Source: Candidatus Hydrogenedentota bacterium (GTDB lineage Bacteria > Hydrogenedentota > Hydrogenedentia > Hydrogenedentales > SLHB01). Taken from it: a stretch of 64,000 nucleotides of DNA. The notes under the pieces are model-generated. The model saw only the letters and a program-made list of their open reading frames with translations, did not search any database and was not told the DNA's origin. Below are positions 51,050 through 58,692 of this stretch, piece after piece. The DNA lies in assembly GCA_013359265.1 (NCBI GenBank), contig JABWCD010000011.1, forward strand, positions 186,001 through 250,000. The letters are read 5' to 3'. Position 1 is the stretch's first letter; every line of letters starts with the position of its first letter. A program made the translations under genes and the position numbers.

Positions 51050-51937
51050 ATGATACGCAGAATAGGAATCGTGGGCGCGGCGCTGTGCGTGGCGTTGACC
51101 GCATTGGCGCAGGAAGAAAACCTGCCGTACGAGCAACAGCAAAACGTTGTGTACGAAGAGATACACGGCACGGGCCTGCTCGCGGACATCTTCAAGCCGA
51201 AAGAGAAAGCAAACGGGCTCGGCATTATCGACATCGTGTGCGGTGCCTGGCATTCGGACCGGGGAAAGATGCGCGATCACGAGCGCGCGCAGGTATTCAA
51301 TATTTTCACGAAACACGGCTACGTCGTGTTCGGCATGCGGCCGGGGTCGGTGACGAAATATGACGGTACGGAGTTGCTGGCGAACACAAAGACAGCGATT
51401 CGCTGGGTGAAGGCGCACGCGGCGGAGTACGGCGTGGACCCGAACCGGCTCGGCCTCATGGGCGCGTCCGCTGGCGGGCACCTGTCGCTCCTGGCGAGCG
51501 TGACTCCGGTGGAAGCAAATCCCGAATCGAAGAAGGAGTACGAGCGCGTAGATTCGCGCGTGAAAGCCGTGTCGGTGTTCTTCCCGCCCACCGATTTGAT
51601 GGATTGGGACGGGAAGAAGCCAGACTATGAGGGAATGATCGGAAAGCTCCTTTTTGCTGGCGGCGTCGGATCGCGCACGCAGGAAGACATCGACGCGCGC
51701 GCGAAGGAGTTGTCGCCGCGCCACCGCATCGCCGCGGGACCGCTGCCACCGTACCTGCTGATACACGGCGACGCGGACCCGATGGTGCCGCTGCAGCAGT
51801 CGCAGGTGTTTATCGATGCGGTGAAAGCGGTGGGTGGCAATGCCGAACTGATCGTGAAGCCGGGCGGCGGCCACCCTTGGCTGACGTTGCCGGAGGAGGT
51901 CGAGAAAATGGCAGTGTGGTTCGACACGAATCTGTGA
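51050..51937 (+). CDS. Secreted alpha/beta hydrolase (esterase/acetyl-xylan-esterase-like)
   Basis: A 295-residue exported esterase. After the signal peptide (IGIVGAALCVALTALAQ) the fold is shown by LADIFKPKEKANGLGIIDIV, the oxyanion region GAWHSDRG, the nucleophile elbow LGLMGASAGGHLSLLASVTP (Ser in GASAG), acid HGDADPMVPLQQSQVF and His in GGGHPWLTLPEEVEK. The catalytic triad is complete. The closest family is the BD-FAE/Hsl-like esterases of polysaccharide degraders. ATG 51050 is preceded by GGGAG 8 nt upstream. The stop is only 7 nt from the start of the kinase-like gene, so they share a transcript. Confidence 0.87.
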   Translation: MIRRIGIVGAALCVALTALAQEENLPYEQQQNVVYEEIHGTGLLADIFKPKEKANGLGIIDIVCGAWHSDRGKMRDHERAQVFNIFTKHGYVVFGMRPGSVTKYDGTELLANTKTAIRWVKAHAAEYGVDPNRLGLMGASAGGHLSLLASVTPVEANPESKKEYERVDSRVKAVSVFFPPTDLMDWDGKKPDYEGMIGKLLFAGGVGSRTQEDIDARAKELSPRHRIAAGPLPPYLLIHGDADPMVPLQQSQVFIDAVKAVGGNAELIVKPGGGHPWLTLPEEVEKMAVWFDTNL

Positions 51938-51944
51938 TGGCGGC

Positions 51945-52988
51945 ATGAACGCGATCTTGCAGAACGGCGCGTCGCGCGAGGTTAGCTTTGACACCGCGCT
52001 GTTCCGCGAGATTGAGCAGGGACTGGATTCGGCCCGCCCGGAGCGGTCGCGCACGCCGGCGCGGGTGCTGGGGTTTGGCGAGATCAGCGCGGTGCTCACA
52101 TTCGATTCCGTGCCCGAGGCATCGGGATGGGTCTTCAAGCGGCTGCCGGTGTTTGCGACGGAGGACGCGGCGGATGCGCACGCGGCGCTGACCGCGCATT
52201 ACGTCGAACTCATCCGGCAGCGCGCCGGTATTGACGTGCAGGAAACGGTGTACTTCAACGTGCCCGTGCGGGACGGTCTCGTCGTGTTCTACGCCGCGCA
52301 ACGGGCGCTGCCATCAAACCATATCGGGAGCGCGATTCTGAACTGGGCGCCGGACGACGCCTGCCTCGCACTGTTTGAGTCCGTCCTGCGGCAGGTCGAG
52401 AAGGTATGGGAGTTCAACCGGACGAGCGCGGACGGCAACGAACTGGCCATTGACCTCCAACTGTCTAACTGGGCCGTTATTTCGGACGACGCGAAACCAA
52501 CAATCACGTGCGACACTCCGTTGACGTACATCGACATCACGACGCCGTTACTGCGATCCGGGGGCGTCGAGCAGCTCAATACTCAGGCTTTCATCCGCGG
52601 TTGCCCCATATTGCTGCGGTGGCCCGTACGAAAATTTATGGCGGAGGGAGTAGTGAGCCGCTATTACGAGCCGCGCACTTGCGTGATGGACGTCATCGGC
52701 AATTGCATCAAGGAAGGCCGCGAAGACCTCGTGCCCGCGATGGTGGACGTCGCAAATGCGTTCTTTGCCAAAAAACCGGCGTCACTCAAGATCAATCCGC
52801 TGACGGTCGCCGACGTTTTTCGGTATTACCGGCAGGATGCGGCGATCTTTGTAATCTTTCTCGCGTTGAAGCGCATGGATCGCTTGATCAAATCGGGACT
52901 CATGCGGCAACCCTACGACTACATTCTCCCGGAACGCATTGAACGGCACTTTCCGTGGTCGAACACGCCGCGATCGAGAAAGCGATGA
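51945..52988 (+). CDS. Kinase-like protein (APH/HipA-type fold), first gene of a three-gene cassette
   Basis: A 347-residue cytoplasmic protein. The residues of a small-molecule kinase are in the right order: glycine-loop VLGFGEISAVL (Gly43-Gly45), ATP-lysine GWVFKRLP (Lys65), catalytic-loop AIDLQLSNWAV (Asp170 and Asn175, the D-x4-N spacing of aminoglycoside/choline/homoserine kinases) and metal-Asp197 in LTYIDITTPLLR, the DFG/IDW equivalent. The His that often precedes the catalytic Asp is absent. No family was recognised with confidence; I recall a family called DUF6206 of this general type but cannot confirm it. The C-terminal 130 residues are helical. Its stop overlaps the next start (ATGA), and the next gene overlaps the one after, so the three are a coupled cassette. 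Confidence 0.78.
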   Translation: MNAILQNGASREVSFDTALFREIEQGLDSARPERSRTPARVLGFGEISAVLTFDSVPEASGWVFKRLPVFATEDAADAHAALTAHYVELIRQRAGIDVQETVYFNVPVRDGLVVFYAAQRALPSNHIGSAILNWAPDDACLALFESVLRQVEKVWEFNRTSADGNELAIDLQLSNWAVISDDAKPTITCDTPLTYIDITTPLLRSGGVEQLNTQAFIRGCPILLRWPVRKFMAEGVVSRYYEPRTCVMDVIGNCIKEGREDLVPAMVDVANAFFAKKPASLKINPLTVADVFRYYRQDAAIFVIFLALKRMDRLIKSGLMRQPYDYILPERIERHFPWSNTPRSRKR

Positions 52989-54304
52989 CCGCCCCAACGC
53001 GTGCAACGCTCATCAATCCCATGGCCCGTCACCTTGACGCCATCGGCGGCCCCATCCGCATCACCCACGCCGAAGGCGTCCGCCTCTACGACGACACCGG
53101 GCGCTCGTGGATCGACTGCGAAACGGGAACGGGTGTGTTCAGTTTAGGGCACCGGCATCCGAAGATAGTGCACACGCTGCGCGAGTCTATAGATGAGTAC
53201 GATCTTGGAAACCACCACCTGATCAGTGAAGCACGCGCGAAGCTCGCGCACGCACTTAGTCTGGAGATCTCGCTTGCGTGCAGCAGTATCTTTCCGTACC
53301 AGATGGAAACCTATCGGCATATCGGGTGGACAGACGAGCGATTGCGGCACCTTACGCGCACTCTTGAATCAATACCGGAGTGCGTCCGCTGCGTATTCAA
53401 CGCATCAGCAGGCGAATCCGTCGATTGTGCAATTAAGCTGGCGCGCGGCGTCGTCGGGAAAGCGGCGATCGTTTGCGCTGATTGTTCGTATCACGGAAGC
53501 ACCGGGAACGCCCTCGCAGCCAGTGCTTCCTCGCTTGCCAAGGGTCTGCCTGCCAATTCATCCGGATTCGTCCACGTTCCGTATGGGCCCGTGGATGCGA
53601 TTGCGCATGAATTGGAAAGGCGTACCGATATTGCGGCCGTATTGTTGGAGCCAATCGCGATCGAGGCAGGTTGTGTAGTTTCACCAGATGGCTATATGCA
53701 AAGTGTCCGCGAGTTGTGCCACGAGAAAGGCGCGCTACTGATCGTCGACGAATCCGTAACGGGCCTGGGCCGTACAGGCAGCGTGCTCGCCTGTGCGCAA
53801 CAAGGCGCCGTACCAGACATTCTTGTTGTCGGGCATGCGCTGGGCGGGGGAGCCTACCCCATGTACGCGACATGTCATAGAGAAGAATTGGACGAGTTTT
53901 ATGTCGAGAACCCGTTCGTTCATATATCCACGTTTGGTGGAGGTGAAGTCGGATGCTCTGCAGCGGCGAAGGCGTTGAGTGAGCTTACAGAAGGCTGGCT
54001 GCTCGACAATGTAAACACGCGTGGTGCGGAATTCCGAGCTGCCCTCTCGTCTCTTCAACGTCGTAGCGGTACGCTGGTCCGATCGGTGCGAGGCGTCGGA
54101 CTCGCCATTGCCGTCGAACTGCGAGATACGCGCACGGCATCCGCAGTCCAACGGAACTTGTTCGAAGCTGGAGTGCTCTGCCGTCCCGCGCTGCTCGCTC
54201 CTCATACATTGCTGTTTTTACCACCACTGGGCATAAACGCGGACGAGATGGCCACGGTCATTTCCGCGGTCGGGACTGTATTCTCGAAAGCTTCTGAAAC
54301 ATGA
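52985..54304 (+). CDS. Class III aminotransferase homologue lacking the PLP lysine
   Basis: A 439-residue protein with the fold-type I, class III layout: N-terminal LYDDTGRSWIDCETGTGVFS and LGHRHPKIV, phosphate-binding FNASAGESVDCAIKLARG, the aromatic CSYHGSTGNALA and cofactor aspartate Asp255 in LLIVDESVTGLGRTG. At the Schiff-base site the usual DIL-x2-GKALGGG reads DILVVGHALGGG, with His284 (codon CAT 53834-53836) instead of lysine. Val258 replaces the usual Gln after the Asp. The frame is intact, so this is not a decayed gene but a non-catalytic or altered paralogue. It is sandwiched by ATGA overlaps between the kinase-like gene and an intact paralogue. Codon choice seems slightly less GC-rich than in the next gene. 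Probable role: regulatory or structural partner subunit. Confidence 0.85.
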   Translation: MTAPTRATLINPMARHLDAIGGPIRITHAEGVRLYDDTGRSWIDCETGTGVFSLGHRHPKIVHTLRESIDEYDLGNHHLISEARAKLAHALSLEISLACSSIFPYQMETYRHIGWTDERLRHLTRTLESIPECVRCVFNASAGESVDCAIKLARGVVGKAAIVCADCSYHGSTGNALAASASSLAKGLPANSSGFVHVPYGPVDAIAHELERRTDIAAVLLEPIAIEAGCVVSPDGYMQSVRELCHEKGALLIVDESVTGLGRTGSVLACAQQGAVPDILVVGHALGGGAYPMYATCHREELDEFYVENPFVHISTFGGGEVGCSAAAKALSELTEGWLLDNVNTRGAEFRAALSSLQRRSGTLVRSVRGVGLAIAVELRDTRTASAVQRNLFEAGVLCRPALLAPHTLLFLPPLGINADEMATVISAVGTVFSKASET

Positions 54305-55590
54305 AGGCGCGCAACAGGATCAGAGATATGGTAATCGAAGACTACCGTGACTACGTCTCACCCGGCAAAGTGCGCGTATATCGACGCTATGGCATGACGC
54401 TAGTGCCCGATGATCGGCACGGCGTCTATTTCCATGACCTCGATGGCCGGCGCTTCATGAATTTCCACTGCAACGGCGGCGTATTCAACTTAGGTCATCG
54501 GCCTGAGGAAACGGCGAAGGCCTTGCGCGACGCGATGGCGACGATGGACATCGGGAGTTGGTGCGCGCACAACGCGATCCGCGAACGGTTCGCGGAGGCG
54601 CTGGCGGCGACAATGCCCGCGCCGTTGCCGCGCGTTCTGTTGTGCGTGAGCGCGAGCGACGCCGTGGACGCATCGATTCGCCTGGCGATGATCCATACGC
54701 AGCGGTCCAAGGTCGTTTCCGCGCATGGCGCATATCACGGATCGAGCGCATACGCGATTGCCGCGGGCGATGCGCGGTTCCGCGATCCCGTGCATGGGAA
54801 GCTGCCGGGATTCGTGCAGGTGCCGTTCGGCGACGCGGCGGCAATGGAGCGTGAGATCGACGCGCATACCGCCGCCGTCATTTTGGAGACGATGCCTGCG
54901 TCGTTCGGAATGCTGATTCCGCCGGACGATTATTTCGCGCGCATCCGCGCGGCGTGCGACAAACACGGCGCCGTGTTGATCATCGATGAAACGCAGACGG
55001 GCCTCGGCCGTACCGGAAAACTCTGGGCGATCAAGCATTGGGGCGTCGCACCGGACGCACTCATCACGGGCAAGGGCACGAGCGGCGGTTACTATCCGAT
55101 TGCCGCGGCGTGTTTCTCGGAGCGTTTCGATCCCACACTCGATAGCGGCTTTTTCCATTACACCGAGTCGGCGGGCAGCGATCTCGGCTGCAGTGTGGCG
55201 CTGCGGGTATTGGAGATCACAAATACGCCGGCGTTTCTCGATCGTGTGAATGAAGTCGCCGATTTCTACGCACAAACATTACGGGAATTGGTTACGCAGT
55301 TTCCGCGATACCTGCACAGTTTCCGCCAGAAAGGCCTGTTCATGGCGCTCGTTTTTCACGACGAGGCGACGAGCATGTCCGCCCTGAAATCGCTATTCGA
55401 CCACGGCATCTACACGGTGTATGCGGCGAACGACAAACGCGCGATCCAGTTTCTGCCGCCGCTGACCATCACCGATGACGAACGGGTGCGCGGCATGCGC
55501 ATTCTTCATGACGCACTGATCGCGATGCGGCGACTGAAATACCGCGCTATCCGTGCTATACTCCGCGTGGCTGTCCCCAGAACGGTGTGA
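54301..55590 (+). CDS. Class III pyridoxal-phosphate aminotransferase (or phospho-lyase)
   Basis: A 429-residue fold-type I enzyme. It keeps the class III residues: YHGSSAYAIAAGDARFRD, cofactor Asp229 and Gln232 in VLIIDETQTGLGRTGKLWAI, and the Schiff-base Lys258 in PDALITGKGTSGGYYPIAAA (codon at 55072-55074). The glycine-serine phosphate site is SASDAVDASIRLA. It may transfer amino groups or, as in phosphoethanolamine/phosphohydroxylysine phospho-lyases of this class, eliminate phosphate from an amino-alcohol phosphate. The upstream kinase-like gene makes the second option worth considering. The start overlaps the stop of the lysine-less paralogue by 4 nt, so heterodimer formation is plausible. 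The gene ends the cassette; a TPR gene follows after 48 nt. Confidence 0.9.
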   Translation: MKARNRIRDMVIEDYRDYVSPGKVRVYRRYGMTLVPDDRHGVYFHDLDGRRFMNFHCNGGVFNLGHRPEETAKALRDAMATMDIGSWCAHNAIRERFAEALAATMPAPLPRVLLCVSASDAVDASIRLAMIHTQRSKVVSAHGAYHGSSAYAIAAGDARFRDPVHGKLPGFVQVPFGDAAAMEREIDAHTAAVILETMPASFGMLIPPDDYFARIRAACDKHGAVLIIDETQTGLGRTGKLWAIKHWGVAPDALITGKGTSGGYYPIAAACFSERFDPTLDSGFFHYTESAGSDLGCSVALRVLEITNTPAFLDRVNEVADFYAQTLRELVTQFPRYLHSFRQKGLFMALVFHDEATSMSALKSLFDHGIYTVYAANDKRAIQFLPPLTITDDERVRGMRILHDALIAMRRLKYRAIRAILRVAVPRTV

Positions 55591-55638
55591 TTGGGTGCGC
55601 ATGTCTCGCGTGGATCAGGCGAAGAGGAGTGCAAGGCC

Positions 55639-57285
55639 ATGATCAATCGAAAGTGGCTGACGTTCGGTTTGGCGCTATGCGTGTTACTTTCAACGGAAAC
55701 CATGGCCGGGCACGGCGGAGGCGGTGCGGGTGCGACGGACGTGCCGCTGTACAGGGACCTCGGCAGCCATCATCACGAAATCACCGCGGCGTCGCCAAGG
55801 GCGCAGGCATACTTCGATCAAGGATTGCGGCTCCTCTACGGGTTTAATCACGACGAAGCGATCCTCGCGTTTAAGGAGGCGCTGAAGTACGACCCGAATT
55901 GCGCGATGGCGTATTGGGGGATCGCCGCGGCGAAGGGTCCGAACTACAACGCGGCGATGGACGCGGAAGCGGCGAAAGCAAGTTTCGAGGCGAGCCGTAA
56001 GGCGCTCGAACTTGCCCTGAAGGCATCGCAACCGGAGCAGGATTACATCGCCGCGATGGCGGTGCGCTATTCGGACAATCCGGACGCCAAACGCGCCGAC
56101 CTCGACAGGGCGTACGCGGAGGCCATGCGCGCGCTCGCGAAAAAATATCCGGACGATGACGACGCGCTGTCACTCTACGCCGAATCGCTCATGAACCTGC
56201 ATCCGTGGCAACTGTGGGCGAAGGATGGCACGCCGAACGTGGACACGCCGGAAATCCTGCGCACGCTGGAAACCGTGCTAAAGCGAAATCCTAAACACAT
56301 CGGAGCGATCCACTACTACATCCACTCGACGGAGGCGTCGCCGAATCCGGAGAAGGCGGAGCCGCACGCGGACCGTTTGGGCAAGCTGATTCCCGGCGCG
56401 GGCCACATGGTCCATATGCCCGCGCACACGTACATTCGCGTCGGACGCTATGAGGATGGCGTGAAAGTAAACATCAAGGCAGCGGACGTGGACCGCGAGT
56501 TCGTGAATTGGCGCAAGCCCGGCGCGATGTACCGGATGTACTTTACGCACAACATACATTTCATCTGGTCGTGCGCGTCGATCGGCGGGCGCAGCAAGGC
56601 GGCGCTGAGTGCGGCCCGCGATCTGGTAAAGGAGATGCCGCTCGATTTTGTCGTCGCAATGCCGCCGATCGAATTTCAATGGCCGTCCCCGTACTTCGCG
56701 CTGGTACGGTTCGGACGCTGGAACGAAATGCTCGAAGAGCCGCGTCCGCCCACGGAACTTACATACTCGACGGGAATGTGGCACTATGCGCGCGGCGTGT
56801 CGTTCGCCAATTTGAAGCAGTTCGATGCGGCGCGCGGCGAGGCTGCGCAGCTCGATGCGATTCGCGATGCGACTCCGGATGACCGGATGGTCAATTTGAA
56901 TAGTGCGAAGGCGGTGCTGACGGTTGCGAGTACGGTGCTCGCCGCGGAGATTGCGCGGTGCGAAGGCAAACTCGACGAGGCCATCGAAGGCTTTAAGAAA
57001 GCCATGCCGCTTGAAGACGCGCTGAACTACGAAGAACCGCCGTCGTGGCACCTGCCGGTGCGGCTGTATCTCGGCGCGGCGTTGCTCGAAGCAAAGCGCC
57101 CCGCGGAAGCCGAAGCGGTGTATCGGGAGGACTTGAAACACTACCCGAAGAACGGTTGGGCGCTGTATGGCCTCGCGCAGAGCCTGCGCGATCAGGGCAA
57201 GAACGCCGAAGCGCGCGCGACGCAGAAGCAGTTCAAGGCCGCGTGGAAACACGCGGACGTGAAGCTGACATCATCGCGGTTTTAG
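55639..57285 (+). CDS. Secreted tetratricopeptide-repeat protein
   Basis: A 548-residue exported protein with signal peptide WLTFGLALCVLLSTETMAG. It has TPR-like helix pairs across its length: AQAYFDQGLRLLYGFNHDEA then ILAFKEALKYDPNCAMAYWG at the N-terminus, and AVYREDLKHYPKNGWALYGL near the end. A conserved central block, PKHIGAIHYYIHSTEASPNP, GAGHMVHMPAHTYIRVGRYE, is rich in His and Tyr and could bind a metal or ligand; this block is known to me from TPR proteins of unknown function in planctomycete-like genomes. ATG 55639 has GAGGAG 9 nt upstream; an earlier in-frame ATG at 55591 is unlikely. Confidence 0.82.
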   Translation: MINRKWLTFGLALCVLLSTETMAGHGGGGAGATDVPLYRDLGSHHHEITAASPRAQAYFDQGLRLLYGFNHDEAILAFKEALKYDPNCAMAYWGIAAAKGPNYNAAMDAEAAKASFEASRKALELALKASQPEQDYIAAMAVRYSDNPDAKRADLDRAYAEAMRALAKKYPDDDDALSLYAESLMNLHPWQLWAKDGTPNVDTPEILRTLETVLKRNPKHIGAIHYYIHSTEASPNPEKAEPHADRLGKLIPGAGHMVHMPAHTYIRVGRYEDGVKVNIKAADVDREFVNWRKPGAMYRMYFTHNIHFIWSCASIGGRSKAALSAARDLVKEMPLDFVVAMPPIEFQWPSPYFALVRFGRWNEMLEEPRPPTELTYSTGMWHYARGVSFANLKQFDAARGEAAQLDAIRDATPDDRMVNLNSAKAVLTVASTVLAAEIARCEGKLDEAIEGFKKAMPLEDALNYEEPPSWHLPVRLYLGAALLEAKRPAEAEAVYREDLKHYPKNGWALYGLAQSLRDQGKNAEARATQKQFKAAWKHADVKLTSSRF

Positions 57286-57322
57286 CCACTGAAACGACAC
57301 GAGCAGGGCACAAGTACAGCAC

Positions 57323-57382
57323 GGGTGGGGCGAGGCTCCGTCCGAGCCGGGATGTGGGGTAAGCCTAGACGGCGCCCCACCC
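57323..57382. repeat. 10-bp inverted repeat flanking a GC-rich motif
   Basis: GGGTGGGGCG (57323-57332) and CGCCCCACCC (57373-57382) are perfect reverse complements around a 40-nt loop containing CTCCGTCCGAGCCGGGATGT. It lies in the spacer between the TPR and MFS genes and may be a transcription attenuator or a dispersed element. Confidence 0.5.
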
Positions 57383-57426
57383 CGCGAGCCGAAGCACGAA
57401 ATCACCCACGTGGGGAAGGGGAATTC

Positions 57427-58692
57427 ATGCCAGGGGAAACGACCATACCGACCGCGCACAATCGCGTGACATCGGGCCACTATGCGGTGTTGGCGGCCGC
57501 GTTCTTTGGCTGGATGTTCGACGGGTACGAGATGGGCATCTTTCCGATCGTCGCGAGCCCGGCGTTACAGAGTATGGTCCCTGAAGGCGTCGACGTAAAG
57601 TCGTTCGTGGGCCAGTGGATGGGGATCGTGACCGCGGCCTTCCTGCTTGGCGCGGCCGCGGGCGGTTGGGTATTCGGATGGCTGGGCGACAAGGTCGGGC
57701 GCGTGCGGGCGATGTCGATTAGCATTTTCGCGTACTCGGTCTTGACCGGTCTTGGCGGCTTCGCACAGGAGCCGTGGCACTTCGTTATTGTCCGCTTTCT
57801 CAGCGGACTGGGCATGGGCGGCGAATGGTCGTTGGGCGTCGCCCTCGTTATGGAAGTGTGGCCCGCGCGGTATCGTCCGCTGATGGCGGGGATCATCGGC
57901 GCCGCGGCAAACTTCGGGTTCCTGCTTGTCGGCATGGTGAGCAAGGTGCACGCCGTTACACCGGAATCGTGGCGGTGGATGTGGTTCCTGGGCGTGCTAC
58001 CCGCCGTCTTCGTGTTCTTCATTCGGCTCTTCGTGCCGGAGTCCAAACGCTGGCAGGAAGCGGTGAAGGACCAGCACACGACGCCGCTGCGCGAAGTGTT
58101 CGGGACGGGCCATCTGGCATACACACTGCTCGGCATTGTGTTTGCCTCGGTCGCGCTAATCGGCACGTGGGGCACGGTGCAATGGATTCCAGTTTGGATA
58201 GACCAATGGGTCGGAAAGTCGTTTCCTACGGCGAAGGCGGACGTTGGGATGCTCGCGGCGCTCGGCGCGATCGCCGGTTGCCTTACAGGACCGCTCGTTG
58301 GCGGCCTATTGGGGCGGCGCCCGACGTATTTCGGTCTGTGCGTTTCTTCGTTTGTCGTGTTGTTGTTCATGTACCGCGGCAATCTCGAATACGGGCTGGT
58401 GCTCAAGGTCACGATATTCGCGGCCGGCTTCACGACGGCGGCATTTTACGGTTGGTTGCCGCTCTTTCTGCCCGAGCTGTTCCCCACGCGCATGCGCGCG
58501 ACCGGTCAGGGCGTGTGCTTCAACACCGGACGTGTATTCGCCGCGATTGGCGCCCTGACGGCAAGCCAGTTGATTGCGTTCTTCGACGGCGACTACACAA
58601 AGATGGGGACCGTAATCTTGTCCGTTTACGTACTGGGGATGCTCGCCATATGGTTTGCACCGGAAACAAAAGGCAAACCGCTGCCGGAATGA
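57427..58692 (+). CDS. Major facilitator superfamily transporter
   Basis: A 421-residue inner-membrane protein with twelve predicted helices. MFS motif A is seen between helices 2 and 3 (GWLGDKVGRVRAMSI), with GFAQEPWHFVIVRFLSGLGM and GGEWSLGVALVMEVWPARYR of the metabolite:H+ symporter/sialate-type branch, and GLLGRRPTYFGLCVSSFVVL in the second half. Likely substrates are organic acids or sugars, driven by protons. ATG 57427 has GGGGAAGGGG 5 nt upstream; the in-frame ATG at 57325 is inside a repeat. Its stop overlaps the following gene (ATGA), so the transporter is coupled to the large unknown exported protein. Confidence 0.92.
   Translation: MPGETTIPTAHNRVTSGHYAVLAAAFFGWMFDGYEMGIFPIVASPALQSMVPEGVDVKSFVGQWMGIVTAAFLLGAAAGGWVFGWLGDKVGRVRAMSISIFAYSVLTGLGGFAQEPWHFVIVRFLSGLGMGGEWSLGVALVMEVWPARYRPLMAGIIGAAANFGFLLVGMVSKVHAVTPESWRWMWFLGVLPAVFVFFIRLFVPESKRWQEAVKDQHTTPLREVFGTGHLAYTLLGIVFASVALIGTWGTVQWIPVWIDQWVGKSFPTAKADVGMLAALGAIAGCLTGPLVGGLLGRRPTYFGLCVSSFVVLLFMYRGNLEYGLVLKVTIFAAGFTTAAFYGWLPLFLPELFPTRMRATGQGVCFNTGRVFAAIGALTASQLIAFFDGDYTKMGTVILSVYVLGMLAIWFAPETKGKPLPE

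Noticed and set aside
52985-54304. Lysine-less aminotransferase considered as a pseudogene
   Set aside because: The frame is full length with ATGA couplings on both sides and only the catalytic positions are altered, which argues for retention rather than decay.
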